The notes under the pieces are model-generated. The model ran no database searches. It was not told the DNA's origin and saw only the letters and a program-made list of their open reading frames with translations. A program made the translations under genes and the position numbers. From Phorcus lineatus (lineage: Eukaryota > Mollusca > Gastropoda > Trochida > Trochidae): DNA of 64,000 bases. The number at the start of each line of letters is the position of its first letter. Within the stretch, counting starts at the first letter, position 1. Below, piece after piece: positions 10,572 through 24,087 of this stretch. The stretch covers positions 9,802,001-9,866,000 of the forward strand of contig OV121092.1 of NCBI GenBank assembly GCA_921293015.1, read 5' to 3'.

Positions 10572-10922
10572 TCATCCGTGGTGACCCTTTCCTCCTTTAC
10601 CCCCGTGGCCCTTTCCACCATGTCCTTTGCCTCCACCGTGACCTTTGCCTCCACCACGTCCTTTTCCTCCACCACGACCTTTTCCCCCTCCACGGCCCTT
10701 GCCTCCTCCTCCTCTTCCGCCGTGTCCAGCCATGGTAGTCCCAAATACGGCAGCAAGAACTGTAAGAGAAATTTCATGAGTAAGTGAAAATAAGTAAAAT
10801 CGTTGAGATATTGTTGTACAAATCAAAATGTCATATACACATCTGATAAAAGAAAATTGGACCCAAACATGTCCAATACACAAACCTGCTAAAACAAGAA
10901 GGGTGATGGTGAAAATCTGCAT
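10572..10922 (-). CDS. Copy 5: secreted Gly/Lys/His-rich protein
   Basis: Exon 1 is 10886-10922 and exon 2 is 10572-10759. The coding sequence is standard. The 5' UTR has AATTCAATG in place of AATGCAATG on the plus strand, and the spacer just downstream has its own variants near 10356 and 10490. The 3' flank is of the first type. Confidence 0.77.
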   Translation of the reverse strand: MQIFTITLLVLAGLCIGHVWVQFSFIRCVYDILICTTISQRFYLFSLTHEISLTVLAAVFGTTMAGHGGRGGGGKGRGGGKGRGGGKGRGGGKGHGGGKGHGGKGHGGKGGKGHHG

Positions 10923-12768
10923 ATTGATGTCTGTTCCTTGCTTCTGGTAGAATTCAATGAAAGAGTCGGAGTTGACTTTGTCTTTTATAGAAATCTCTCA
11001 GCATGAAAGATATGGCAATAACCTGTGGCACACCTCTATCATAGCGATTATGACTTCATATGGAGATAAATCTTAATCACTGCACTTTTTCCAAAATGCA
11101 GCGTTCTTCTTTTTCAGACATGATGTTTCTTAATTAAATGACTCCATGCTGTGATCTCACATGAGTCGAGACAGAATGTCTTTCATCATTCTTACGCTAG
11201 AAACACTCACATTGGCCATTGAGGCCAGGGGGTATGGGTATTATTTTTTTGTTTAAGTGTTTAAAGTTACAGAATATTTCTTTCCAAGTGTAGCGAAACT
11301 ATTAACAAAAAAACGTATGTCAAAATCAAATATTACAATCGATTTCTGATTTGAAACTGTCAAATTTCTTTTCAGATCAATGTCAGATGCCAGTTGCTAG
11401 TATGGACATGACACTGATACTTTTTGACAAATCAAAGAGTACACAAACTTTGTAAAATCACTATGGTCATATGACTTCCGCACTTTTTTTTTAACACATC
11501 ATTTATGGTTTTCTAATTGTAAATTAACAGGGGCTCGTTTTGTTTTATTAGCGCCAAATGCGTCACCATCTATCAAAGTAAAGAGCGTCTGATGTAGGTT
11601 TCTTGATGAAATGCTAGGAATAGATTGATAAATGCATGCTTTGTTTAGGAATTCTACTGCAGATATAATATTCAATGTCCTTGTATTATAAAGGGTTAGG
11701 AATGGATTGGTTGTTTGTGGAATGGGCTTGGTAAGGTCAAAGTAGACTTCTTGAAGAACTTTAATACTGCCTTGCTAGTCCAAGTTAAACAGGACTTTTA
11801 CATACAGACCACATGTTAGTTTTCATTATTTGTCATTTCACCATTTGAGTGTGACTCATTAATCACTTTGGCTGTGATTGTTCAAGACTGAAGGGAAACG
11901 TGGCTTTGCTAGTTTCTTTACAACCACATACAGACCACTGACGCAACAGAGGAACATTTGGCACGAATGCGAAGCCAGTGTGACGTCACCTCAAATATTG
12001 CAATTTCCTTGTTGCATATTTTTTTCTTCAACAAACCGTCTTGATTTAGTAACACTTATCATGGTCGACAAAGGCTGTATTTTAATGAGGAACGTATTTG
12101 ATTTTGACTCTTTTAGCATACGCGGCACAATACTGAAGTAGTTGAAAAGTATGCAATGGCGTTGGATCCTTTTAAAGTGAAAATAGTTCTTCATGGCACT
12201 GATATCAACAGTAGGTAAGTTTTCAAACCCGACACTGAAAGTGTGCACACCTAAAACAGTTTAGATAATGCAACATAGACTTGGAATGAAATTTCTTTTC
12301 TTAGTTTTCATTTCAGTAAATGGCGATCAAACCTGTTTCTTAGATTTATGCCAATTGTGTTATTTAGATTTGTTGGTTCATTTGGTGAAACATAATCGTG
12401 GTTGAGTAGAAAGACATCATAAGGGAGGTATTCAAAGTTCAAATTTACAGCTTGATTTCTTTTCTGAGATGATGCAAAACCACCCTTGACATGATGATTC
12501 ATTTGAGTAAACCTACAGTTTTCAGCGTGAATCTTGAATTGGTCACTGGATATAGCATGTTTTTGTCTTTTCTATGATTTGTCTTTTCTCAGTTTGAGCA
12601 GCAACTCACCTATTTTCTTCAAAGTGAGTATCAGTGATAATTCAAAACATACAAATATCTAGTTTGCAACGGTCATTTTATTCAAATAGCTGTTTGTTTC
12701 ACTTTATCTTGACTGTCTGACAGAAAACATTCAATCTGCTTTGTTGACAGGGGAAAGTTTATTCACTT

Positions 12769-13119
12769 TCATCCGTGGTGACCCTTTCCTCCTTTACCCC
12801 CGTGGCCCTTTCCACCATGTCCTTTGCCTCCACCGTGACCTTTGCCTCCACCACGTCCTTTTCCTCCACCACGACCTTTTCCCCCTCCACGGCCCTTGCC
12901 TCCTCCTCCTCTTCCGCCGTGTCCAGCCATGGTAGTCCCAAATACGGCAGCAAGAACTGTAAGAGAAATTTCATGAGTAAGTGAAAATAAGTAAAATCGT
13001 TGAGATATTGTTGTACAAATCAAAATGTCATATACACATCTGATAAAAGAAAATTGGACCCAACCATGTCCAATACACAAACCTGCTAAAACAAGAAGGG
13101 TGATGGTGAAAATCTGCAT
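12769..13119 (-). CDS. Copy 6: secreted Gly/Lys/His-rich protein
   Basis: Exon 1 is 13083-13119 and exon 2 is 12769-12956. The coding sequence is standard. A private intron change (CAACCATG for CAAACATG near 13062) leaves both splice sites intact. This is the last copy with the second type of 3' flank. Confidence 0.77.
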   Translation of the reverse strand: MQIFTITLLVLAGLCIGHGWVQFSFIRCVYDILICTTISQRFYLFSLTHEISLTVLAAVFGTTMAGHGGRGGGGKGRGGGKGRGGGKGRGGGKGHGGGKGHGGKGHGGKGGKGHHG

Positions 13120-14964
13120 ATTGATGTCTGTTCCTTGCTTCTGGTAGAATGCAATGAAAGAGTCGGAGTTGACTTTGTCTTTTATAGAAATCTCTCAGCA
13201 TGAAAGATATGGCAATAACCTGTGGCACACCTCTATCATAGCGATTATGACTTCATATGGAGATATATCTTAATCACTGCACTTTTTCCAAAATGCAGCG
13301 TTCTTCTTTTTCAGACATGATGTTTCCTAATTAAATGACTCCATGCTGTGATCTCACATGAGTCGAGACAGAATGTCTTTCATCATTCTTACGCTAGAAA
13401 CACTCACATTGGTCATTGAGGCCAGGGGGTAGGGGTATTATCTTTTCGTTTAAGTGTTCAAAGTTACAGAATATTTATTTCCAAGTTCAGCGAAACTATT
13501 AACAAAAAAACGTATGTCAAAATTAAATATTACAATCGATTTCTGATTTGAAACTGTCAAATTTCTTTTCAGATCATTGTCAGATGCCAGTTGATAGTAT
13601 GGACATGACACTGATACTTTTTGACAAATCAAAGAGTACACAAACTTTGTAAAATCACTATGGTCATATGACTTCCGCACTTTTTTTTTAACACATCATT
13701 TATGGTTTTCTAATTGTAAATTAACAGGGGCTCGTTTTGTTTTATTAGCGCCAAATGCGTCACCATCTATCAAAGTAAAGAGCGTCTGATGTAGGTTTCT
13801 TGATGAAATGCTAGGAATAGATTGATAAATGCATGCTTTGTTTAGGAATTCTACTGCAGATATAATATTCAATGTCCTTGTATTATAAAGGGTTAGGAAT
13901 GGATTGGTTGTTTGTGGAATGGGCTTGGTAAGGTCAAAGTAGACTTCTTGAAGAACTTTAATACTGCCTTGCTAGTCCAAGTTAAACAGGACTTTTACAT
14001 ACAGACCACATGTTAGTTTTCATTATTTGTCATTTCACCATTTGAGTGTGACTCATTAATCACTTTGGCTGTGATTGTTCAAGACTGAAGGGAAACGTGG
14101 CTTTGCTAGTTTCTTTACAACCACAGACAGACCACTGACGCAACAGAGGAACATTTGGCACGAATGCGAAGCCAGTGTGACGTCACCTCAAATATTGCAA
14201 TTTCCTTGTTGCATATTTTTTTCTTCAACAAACCGTCTTGATTTAGTAACACTTATCATGGTCGACAAAGGCTGTATTTTAATGAGGAACGTATTTGATT
14301 TTGACTCTTTTAGCATACGCGGCACATTACTGAAGTAGTTGAAAAGTATGCAATGGCGTTGGATCCTTTTAAAGTGAAAATAGTTCTTCATGGCACTGAT
14401 ATCAACAGTAGGTAAGTTTTCAAACCCGACACTGAAAGTGTGCACACCTAAAACAGTTTAGATAATGCAACATAGACTTGGAATGAAATTTCTTTTCTTA
14501 GTTTTCATTTCAGTAAATGGCGATCAAACCTGTTTCTTAGATTTATGCCAATTGTGTTATTTAGATTTGTTGGTTCATTTGGTGAAACATAATCGTGGTT
14601 GAGTAGAAAGACATCATAAGGGAGGTATTCAAAGTTCAAATTTACAGCTTGATTTCTTTTCTGAGATGATGCAAAACCACCCTTGACATGATGATTCATT
14701 TGAGTAAACCTACAGTTTTCAGCGTGAATCTTGAATTGGTCACTGGATATAGCATGTTTTTGTCTTTTCTATGATTTGGCTTTTCTCAGTTTGAGCAGCA
14801 ACTCACCTATTTTCTTCAAAGTGAGTATCAGTGATAATTCAAAACATACAAATATCTAGTTTGCAACGGTCATTTTATTCAAATAGCTGTTTGTTTGACT
14901 TTATCTTGACTGTCTGTCAGAAAAGATACAATCCGCTGTGCCGACAGGGAAAGTTTATTCACTT

Positions 14965-15315
14965 TCATCCGTGGTGACCCTTTCCTCCTTTACCCCCGTG
15001 GCCCTTTCCACCATGTCCTTTGCCTCCACCGTGACCTTTGCCTCCACCACGTCCTTTTCCTCCACCACGACCTTTTCCCCCTCCACGGCCCTTGCCTCCT
15101 CCTCCTCTTCCGCCGTGTCCAGCCATGGTAGTCCCAAATACGGCAGCAAGAACTGTAAGAGAAATTTCATGAGTAAGTGAAAATAAGTAAAATCGTTGAG
15201 CTATTGTCGTACAAATCAAAATGTCATATACACATCTGATAAAAGAAAATTGGACCCAAACATGTCCAATACACAAACCTGCTAAAACAAGAAGGGTGAT
15301 GGTGAAAATCTGCAT
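14965..15315 (-). CDS. Copy 7: secreted Gly/Lys/His-rich protein
   Basis: Exon 1 is 15279-15315 and exon 2 is 14965-15152. This is the first copy with the third 3' flank type (TGTGCCGACAGGG), which then persists to the array end. Intron variants GAGCTATTGTCG near 15199 are shared only with copy 9, two units away. Confidence 0.77.
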   Translation of the reverse strand: MQIFTITLLVLAGLCIGHVWVQFSFIRCVYDILICTTIAQRFYLFSLTHEISLTVLAAVFGTTMAGHGGRGGGGKGRGGGKGRGGGKGRGGGKGHGGGKGHGGKGHGGKGGKGHHG

Positions 15316-17158
15316 ATTGATGTCTGTTCCTTGCTTCTGGTAGAATGCAATGAAAGAGTCGGAGTTGACTTTGTCTTTTATAGAAATCTCTCAGCATGAA
15401 AGATATGGCAATAACCTGTGGCACACCTCTATCATAGCGATTATGACTTCATATGGAGATATATCTTAATCACTGCACTTTTTCCAAAATGCAGCGTTCT
15501 TCTTTTTCAGACATGATGTTTCCTAATTAAATGACTCCATGCTGTGGTCTCACATGAGTCGAGACAGAATGTCTTTCATCATTCTTACGCTAGAAACACT
15601 CACATTGGTCATTGAGGCCAGGGGGTAGGGGTATTATCTTTTCGTTTAAGTGTTTAAAGTTACAGAATATCTCTTTCCAAGTTCAGCGAAACTATTAACA
15701 AAAAAACGTATGTCAAAATTAAATATTACAATTGATTACTGATTTGAAACTGTCAAATTTCTTTTCAGATCAATGTCAGATGCCAGTTGATAGTATGGAC
15801 ATGACACTGATACTTTTTGACAAATCAAAGAGTACACAAACTTTGTAAAATCACTATGGTCATATGACTTCCGCACTTTTTTTTAACACATCATTTATGG
15901 TTTTCTAATTGTAAATTAACAGGGGCTCGTTTTGTTTTATTAGCGCCAAATGCGTCACCATCTATCAAAGTAAAGAGCGTCTGATGTAGGTTTCTTGATG
16001 AAATGCTAGGAATAGATTGATAAATGCATGCTTTGTTTAGGAATTCTACTGCAGATATAATATTCAATGTCCTATTATTATAAAGGGTTAGGAATGGATT
16101 GGTTGTTTGTGGAATGGGCTTGTAAGGTCAAAGTAGACTTCTTGAAGAACTTTAATACTGCCTTGCTAGTCCAAGTTAAACAGGACTTTTACATACAGAC
16201 CACATGTTAGTTTTCATTATTTGTAATTTCACCATTTGAGTGTGACTCATTAATCACTTTGGCTGTGATTGTTCAAGACTGAAGGAAAACGTGGCTTTGC
16301 TAGTTTCTTTACAACCACAGATAGACCACTGACGCAACAGAGGAACATTTGGCACGAATGCGAAGCCAGTGTGACGTCACCTCAAATATTGCAATTTCCT
16401 TGTTGCATATGTTTTTCTTCAACAAACCGTCTTGATTTAGTAACACTTATCATGGTCGACAAAGGCTGTATTTTAATGAGGAACGTATTTGATTTTGACT
16501 CTTTTAGCATACGCGGCACATTACTGAAGTAGTTGAAAAGTATGCAATGGCGTTGGATCCTTTTAAAGTGAAAATAGTTCTTCATGGCACTGATATCAAC
16601 AGTAGGTAAGTTTTCAAACCCGACACTGAAAGTGTGCACACCTAAAACAGTTTAGATAATGCAACATAGACTTGGAATGAAATTTCTTTTCTTAGTTTTC
16701 ATTTCAGTAAATGGCGATCAAACCTGTTTCTTAGATTTATGCCAATTGTGTTATTTAGATTTGTTGGTTCATTTGGTGAAACATAATCGTGGTTGACTAG
16801 AAAGACATCATAAGGGAGGTATTCAAAGTTCAAATTTACAGCTTGATTTCTTTTCTGAGATGATGCAAAACCACCCTTGACATGTTGATTCATTTGAGTA
16901 AACCTACAGTTTTCAGCGTGAATCTTGAATTGGTCACTGGATATAGCATGTTTTTGTCTTTTCTATGATTTGGCTTTTCTCAGTTTGAGCAGCAACTCAC
17001 CTATTTTCTTCAAAGTGAGTATCAGTGATAATTCAAAACATACAAATATCTAGTTTGCAACGGTCATTTTATTCAAATAGCTGTTTGTTTGACTTTATCT
17101 TGACTGTCTGTCAGAAAAGATACAATCCGCTGTGCCGACAGGGAAAGTTTATTCACTT

Positions 17159-17509
17159 TCATCCGTGGTGACCCTTTCCTCCTTTACCCCCGTGGCCCTT
17201 TCCACCATGTCCTTTGCCTCCACCGTGACCTTTGCCTCCACCACGTCCTTTTCCTCCACCACGACCTTTTCCCCCTCCACGGCCCTTGCCTCCTCCTCCT
17301 CTTCCGCCGTGTCCAGCCATGGTAGTCCCAAATACGGCAGCAAGAACTGTAAGAGAAATTTCATGAGTAAGTGAAAATAAGTAAAATCGTTGAGATATTG
17401 TTGTACAAATCAAAATGTCATATACACATCTGATAAAAGAAAATTGGACCCAAACATGTCCAATACACAAACCTGCTAAAACAAGAAGGGTGATGGTGAA
17501 AATCTGCAT
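17159..17509 (-). CDS. Copy 8: secreted Gly/Lys/His-rich protein
   Basis: Exon 1 is 17473-17509 and exon 2 is 17159-17346. The coding sequence and splice sites are standard. The spacer on its 3' side carries CCTATTATTATAAAG near 16072, which recurs near 20461 and 22652. Confidence 0.77.
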   Translation of the reverse strand: MQIFTITLLVLAGLCIGHVWVQFSFIRCVYDILICTTISQRFYLFSLTHEISLTVLAAVFGTTMAGHGGRGGGGKGRGGGKGRGGGKGRGGGKGHGGGKGHGGKGHGGKGGKGHHG

Positions 17510-19354
17510 ATTGATGTCTGTTCCTTGCTTCTGGTAGAATGCAATGAAAGAGTCGGAGTTGACTTTGTCTTTTATAGAAATCTCTCAGCATGAAAGATAT
17601 GGCAATAACCTGTGGCACACCTCTATCATAGCGATTATGACTTCATATGGAGATATATCTTAATCACTGCACTTTTTCCAAAATGCAGCGTTCTTCTTTT
17701 TCAGACATGATGTTTCCTAATTAAATGACTCCATGCTGTGATCTCACATGAGTCGAGACAGAATGTCTTTCATCATTCTTACGCTAGAAACACTCACATT
17801 GGTCATTGAGGCCAGGGGGTAGGGGTATTATCTTTTCGTTTAAGTGTTCAAAGTTACAGAATATTTCTTTCCAAGTTCAGCGAAACTATTAACAAAAAAA
17901 CGTATGTCAAAATTAAATATTACAATCGATTTCTGATTTGAAACTGTCAAATTTCTTTTCAGATCAATGTCAGATGCCAGTTGATAGTATGGACATGACA
18001 CTGATACTTTTTGACAAATCAAAGAGTACACAAACTTTGTAAAATCACTATGGTCATATGACTTCCGCACTTTTTTTTTAACACATCATTTATGGTTTTC
18101 TAATTGTAAATTAACAGGGGCTCGTTTTGTTTTATTAGCGCCAAATGCGTCACCATCTATCAAAGTAAAGAGCGTCTGATGTAGGTTTATTGATGAAATG
18201 CTAGGAATAGATTGATAAATGCATGCTTTGTTTAGGAATTCTACTGCAGATATAATATTCAATGTCCTTGTATTATAAAGGGTTAGGAATGGATTGGTTG
18301 TTTGTGGAATGGGCTTGGTAAGGTCAAAGTAGACTTCTTGAAGAACTTTAATACTGCCTTGCTAGTCCAAGTTAAACAGGACTTTTACATACAGACCACA
18401 TGTTAGTTTTCATTATTTGTCATTTCACCATTTGAGTGTGACTCATTAATCACTTTGGCTGTGATTGTTCAAGACTGAAGGGAAACGTGGCTTTGCTAGT
18501 TTCTTTACAACCACAGACAGACCACTGACGCAACAGAGGAACATTTGGCACGAATGCGAAGCCAGTGTGACGTCACCTCAAATATTGCAATTTCCTTGTT
18601 GCATATTTTTTTCTTCAACAAACCGTCTTGATTTAGTAACACTTATAATGGTCGACAAAGGCTGTATTTTAATGAGGAACGTATTTGATTTTGACTCTTT
18701 TAGCATACGCGGCACATTACTGAAGTAGTTGAAAAGTATGCAATGGCGTTGGATCCTTTTAAAGTGAAAATAGTTCTTCATGGCACTGATATCAACAGTA
18801 GGTAAGTTTTCAAACCCGACACTGAAAGTGTGCACACCTAAAACAGTTTAGATAATGCAACATAGACTTGGAATGAAATTTCTTTTCTTAGTTTTCATTT
18901 CAGTAAATGGCGATCAAACCTGTTTCTTAGATTTATGCCAATTGTGTTATTTAGATTTGTTGGTTCATTTGGTGAAACATAATCGTGGTTGAGTAGAAAG
19001 ACATCATAAGGGAGGTATTCAAAGTTCAAATTTACAGCTTGATTTCTTTTCTGAGATGATGCAAAACCACCCTTGACATGATGATTCATTTGAGTAAACC
19101 TACAGTTTTCAGCGTGAATCTTGAATTGGTCACTGGATATAGCATGTTTTTGTCTTTTCTATGATTTGGCTTTTCTCAGTTTGAGCAGCAACTCACCTAT
19201 TTTCTTCAAAGTGAGTATCAGTGATAATTCAAAACATACAAATATCTAGTTTGCAACGGTCATTTTATTCAAATAGCTGTTTGTTTGACTTTATCTTGAC
19301 TGTCTGTCAGAAAAGATACAATCCGCTGTGCCGACAGGGAAAGTTTATTCACTT

Positions 19355-19705
19355 TCATCCGTGGTGACCCTTTCCTCCTTTACCCCCGTGGCCCTTTCCA
19401 CCATGTCCTTTGCCTCCACCGTGACCTTTGCCTCCACCACGTCCTTTTCCTCCACCACGACCTTTTCCCCCTCCACGGCCCTTGCCTCCTCCTCCTCTTC
19501 CGCCGTGTCCAGCCATGGTAGTCCCAAATACGGCAGCAAGAACTGTAAGAGAAATTTCATGAGTAAGTGAAAATAAGTAAAATCGTTGAGCTATTGTCGT
19601 ACAAATCAAAATGTCATATACACATCTGATAAAAGAAAATTGGACCCAAACATGTCCAATACACAAACCTGCTAAAACAAGAAGGGTGATGGTGAAAATC
19701 TGCAT
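19355..19705 (-). CDS. Copy 9: secreted Gly/Lys/His-rich protein
   Basis: Exon 1 is 19669-19705 and exon 2 is 19355-19542. It is the closest relative of copy 7 by shared intron changes (GAGCTATTGTCG). This indicates that a two-unit (about 4.39 kb) block was duplicated. Confidence 0.77.
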   Translation of the reverse strand: MQIFTITLLVLAGLCIGHVWVQFSFIRCVYDILICTTIAQRFYLFSLTHEISLTVLAAVFGTTMAGHGGRGGGGKGRGGGKGRGGGKGRGGGKGHGGGKGHGGKGHGGKGGKGHHG

Positions 19706-21548
19706 ATTGATGTCTGTTCCTTGCTTCTGGTAGAATGCAATGAAAGAGTCGGAGTTGACTTTGTCTTTTATAGAAATCTCTCAGCATGAAAGATATGGCA
19801 ATAACCTGTGGCACACCTCTATCATAGCGATTATGACTTCATATGGAGATATATCTTAATCACTGCACTTTTTCCAAAATGCAGCGTTCTTCTTTTTCAG
19901 ACATGATGTTTCCTAATTAAATGACTCCATGCTGTGGTCTCACATGAGTCGAGACAGAATGTCTTTCATCATTCTTACGCTAGAAACACTCACATTGGTC
20001 ATTGAGGCCAGGGGGTAGGGGTATTATCTTTTCGTTTAAGTGTTTAAAGTTACAGAATATCTCTTTCCAAGTTCAGCGAAACTATTAACAAAAAAACGTA
20101 TGTCAAAATTAAATATTACAATCGATTACTGATTTGAAACTGTCAAATTTCTTTTCAGATCAATGTCAGATGCCAGTTGATAGTATGGACATGACACTGA
20201 TACTTTTTGACAAATCAAAGAGTACACAAACTTTGTAAAATCACTATGGTCATATGACTTCCGCACTTTTTTTTAACACATCATTTATGGTTTTCTAATT
20301 GTAAATTAACAGGGGCTCGTTTTGTTTTATTAGCGCCAAATGCGTCACCATCTATCAAAGTAAAGAGCGTCTGATGTAGGTTTCTTGATGAAATGCTAGG
20401 AATAGATTGATAAATGCATGCTTTGTTTAGGAATTCTACTGCAGATATAATATTCAATGTCCTATTATTATAAAGGGTTAGGAATGGATTGGTTGTTTGT
20501 GGAATGGGCTTGTAAGGTCAAAGTAGACTTCTTGAAGAACTTTAATACTGCCTTGCTAGTCCAAGTTAAACAGGACTTTTACATACAGACCACATGTTAG
20601 TTTTCATTATTTGTAATTTCACCATTTGAGTGTGACTCATTAATCACTTTGGCTATGATTGTTCAAGACTGAAGGAAAACGTGGCTTTGCTAGTTTCTTT
20701 ACAACCACAGATAGACCACTGACGCAACAGAGGAACATTTGGCACGAATGCGAAGCCAGTGTGACGTCACCTCAAATATTGCAATTTCCTTGTTGCATAT
20801 TTTTTTCTTCAACAAACCGTCTTGATTTAGTAACACTTATCATGGTCGACAAAGGCTGTATTTTAATGAGGAACGTATTTGATTTTGACTCTTTTAGCAT
20901 ACGCGGCACATTACTGAAGTAGTTGAAAAGTATGCAATGGCGTTGGATCCTTTTAAAGTGAAAATAGTTCTTCATGGCACTGATATCAACAGTAGGTAAG
21001 TTTTCAAACCCGACACTGAAAGTGTGCACACCTAAAACAGTTTAGATAATGCAACATAGACTTGGAATGAAATTTCTTTTCTTAGTTTTCATTTCAGTAA
21101 ATGGCGATCAAACCTGTTTCTTAGATTTATGCCAATTGTGTTATTTAGATTTGTTGGTTCATTTGGTGAAACATAATCGTGGTTGACTAGAAAGACATCA
21201 TAAGGGAGGTATTCAAAGTTCAAATTTACAGCTTGATTTCTTTTCTGAGATGATGCAAAACCACCCTTGACATGTTGATTCATTTGAGTAAACCTACAGT
21301 TTTCAGCGTGAATCTTGAATTGGTCACTGGATATAGCATGTTTTTGTCTTTTCTATGATTTGGCTTTTCTCAGTTTGAGCAGCAACTCACCTATTTTCTT
21401 CAAAGTGAGTATCAGTGATAATTCAAAACATACAAATATCTAGTTTGCAACGGTCATTTTATTCAAATAGCTGTTTGTTTGACTTTATCTTGACTGTCTG
21501 TCAGAAAAGATACAATCCGCTGTGCCGACAGGGAAAGTTTATTCACTT

Positions 21549-21896
21549 TCATCCGTGGTGACCCTTTCCTCCTTTACCCCCGTGGCCCTTTCCACCATGT
21601 CCTTTGCCTCCACCGTGACCTTTGCCTCCACCACGTCCTTTTCCTCCACCACGACCTTTTCCCCCTCCACGGCCCTTGCCTCCTCCTCTTCCGCCGTGTC
21701 CAGCCATGGTAGTCCCAAATACGGCAGCAAGAACTGTAAGAGAAATTTCATGAGTAAGTGAAAATGAGTAAAATCGTTGAGATATTGTTGTACAAATCAA
21801 AATGTCATATACACATCTGATAAAAGAAAATTGGATCCAAACATGTCCAATACACAAACCTGCTAAAACAAGAAGGGTGATGGTGAAAATCTGCAT
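21549..21896 (-). CDS. Copy 10: secreted Gly/Lys/His-rich protein, one Gly fewer
   Basis: Exon 1 is 21860-21896 and exon 2 is 21549-21733. The Gly run before the first Lys is one codon shorter, giving 73 residues. A private intron substitution lies near 21836. The short-run allele is shared with copy 11. Confidence 0.76.
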   Translation of the reverse strand: MQIFTITLLVLAGLCIGHVWIQFSFIRCVYDILICTTISQRFYSFSLTHEISLTVLAAVFGTTMAGHGGRGGGKGRGGGKGRGGGKGRGGGKGHGGGKGHGGKGHGGKGGKGHHG

Positions 21897-23739
21897 ATTG
21901 ATGTCTGTTCCTTGCTTCTGGTAGACTGCAATGAAAGAGTCGGAGTTGACTTTGTCTTTTATAGAAATCTCTCAGCATGAAAGATATGGCAATAACCTGT
22001 GGCACACCTCTATCATAGCGATTATGACTTCATATGGAGATATATCTTAATCACTGCACTTTTTCCAAAATGCAGCGTTCTTCTTTTTCAGACATGATGT
22101 TTCCTAATTAAATGACTCCATGCTGTGGTCTCACATGAGTCGAGACAGAATGTCTTTCATCATTCTTACGCTAGAAACACTCACATTGGTCATTGAGGCC
22201 AGGGGGTAGGGGTATTATCTTTTCGTTTAAGTGTTTAAAGTTACAGAATATCTCTTTCCAAGTTCAGCGAAACTATTAACAAAAAAACGTATGTCAAAAT
22301 TAAATATTACAATCGATTACTGATTTGAAACTGTCAAATTTCTTTTCAGATCAATGTCAGATGCCAGTTGATAGTATGGACATGACACTGATACTTTTTG
22401 ACAAATCAAAGAGTACACAAACTTTGTAAAATCACTATGGTCATATGACTTCCGCACTTTTTTTTAACACATCATTTATGGTTTTCTAATTGTAAATTAA
22501 CAGGGGCTCGTTTTGTTTTATTAGCGCCAAATGCGTCACCATCTATCAAAGTAAAGAGCGTCTGATGTAGGTTTCTTGATGAAATGCTAGGAATAGATTG
22601 ATAAATGCATGCTTTGTTTAGGAATTCTACTGCAGATATAATATTCAATGTCCTATTATTATAAAGGGTTAGGAATGGATTGGTTGTTTGTGGAATGGGC
22701 TTGTAAGGTCAAAGTAGACTTCTTGAAGAACTTTAATACTGCCTTGCTAGTCCAAGTTAAACAGGACTTTTACATACAGACCACATGTTAGTTTTCATTA
22801 TTTGTAATTTCACCATTTGAGTGTGACTCATTAATCACTTTGGCTATGATTGTTCAAGACTGAAGGAAAACGTGGCTTTGCTAGTTTCTTTACAACCACA
22901 GATAGACCACTGACGCAACAGAGGAACATTTGGCACGAATGCGAAGCCAGTGTGACGTCACCTCAAATATTGCAATTTCCTTGTTGCATATTTTTTTCTT
23001 CAACAAACCGTCTTGATTTAGTAACACTTATCATGGTCGACAAAGGCTGTATTTTAATGAGGAACGTATTTGATTTTGACTCTTTTAGCATACGCGGCAC
23101 ATTACTGAAGTAGTTGAAAAGTATGCAATGGCGTTGGATCCTTTTAAAGTGAAAATAGTTCTTCATGGCACTGATATCAACAGTAGGTAAGTTTTCAAAC
23201 CCGACACTGAAAGTGTGCACACCTAAAACAGTTTAGATAATGCAACATAGACTTGGAATGAAATTTCTTTTCTTAGTTTTCATTTCAGTAAATGGCGATC
23301 AAACCTGTTTCTTAGATTTATGCCAATTGTGTTATTTAGATTTGTTGGTTCATTTGGTGAAACATAATCGTGGTTGACTAGAAAGACATCATAAGGGAGG
23401 TATTCAAAGTTCAAATTTACAGCTTGATTTCTTTTCTGAGATGATGCAAAACCACCCTTGACATGTTGATTCATTTGAGTAAACCTACAGTTTTCAGCGT
23501 GAATCTTGAATTGGTCACTGGATATAGCATGTTTTTGTCTTTTCTATGATTTGGCTTTTCTCAGTTTGAGCAGCAACTCACCTATTTTCTTCAAAGTGAG
23601 TATCAGTGATAATTCAAAACATACAAATATCTAGTTTGCAACGGTCATTTTATTCAAATAGCTGTTTGTTTGACTTTATCTTGACTGTCTGTCAGAAAAG
23701 ATACAATCCGCTGTGCCGACAGGGAAAGTTTATTCACTT

Positions 23740-24087
23740 TCATCCGTGGTGACCCTTTCCTCCTTTACCCCCGTGGCCCTTTCCACCATGTCCTTTGCCT
23801 CCACCGTGACCTTTGCCTCCACCACGTCCTTTTCCTCCACCACGACCTTTTCCCCCTCCACGGCCCTTGCCTCCTCCTCTTCCGCCGTGTCCAGCCATGG
23901 TAGTCCCAAATACGGCAGCAAGAACTGTAAGAGAAATTTCATGAGTAAGTGAAAATGAGTAAAATCGTTGAGATATTGTTGTACAAATCAAAATGTCATA
24001 TACACATCTGATAAAAGAAAATTGGACCCAAACATGTCCAATACACAAACCTGCTAAAACAAGAAGGGTGATGGTGAAAATCTGCAT
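23740..24087 (-). CDS. Copy 11: secreted Gly/Lys/His-rich protein, one Gly fewer
   Basis: Exon 1 is 24051-24087 and exon 2 is 23740-23924, giving 73 residues. It shares the Gly deletion with the adjacent copy 10, pointing to a single-unit duplication or conversion. Confidence 0.76.
   Translation of the reverse strand: MQIFTITLLVLAGLCIGHVWVQFSFIRCVYDILICTTISQRFYSFSLTHEISLTVLAAVFGTTMAGHGGRGGGKGRGGGKGRGGGKGRGGGKGHGGGKGHGGKGHGGKGGKGHHG

Noticed and set aside
13450-13680. 76-93-codon minus-strand ORFs in the far-upstream spacer
   Set aside because: They are present in only some units, interrupted in others by one-base changes, and have no domain or signal.
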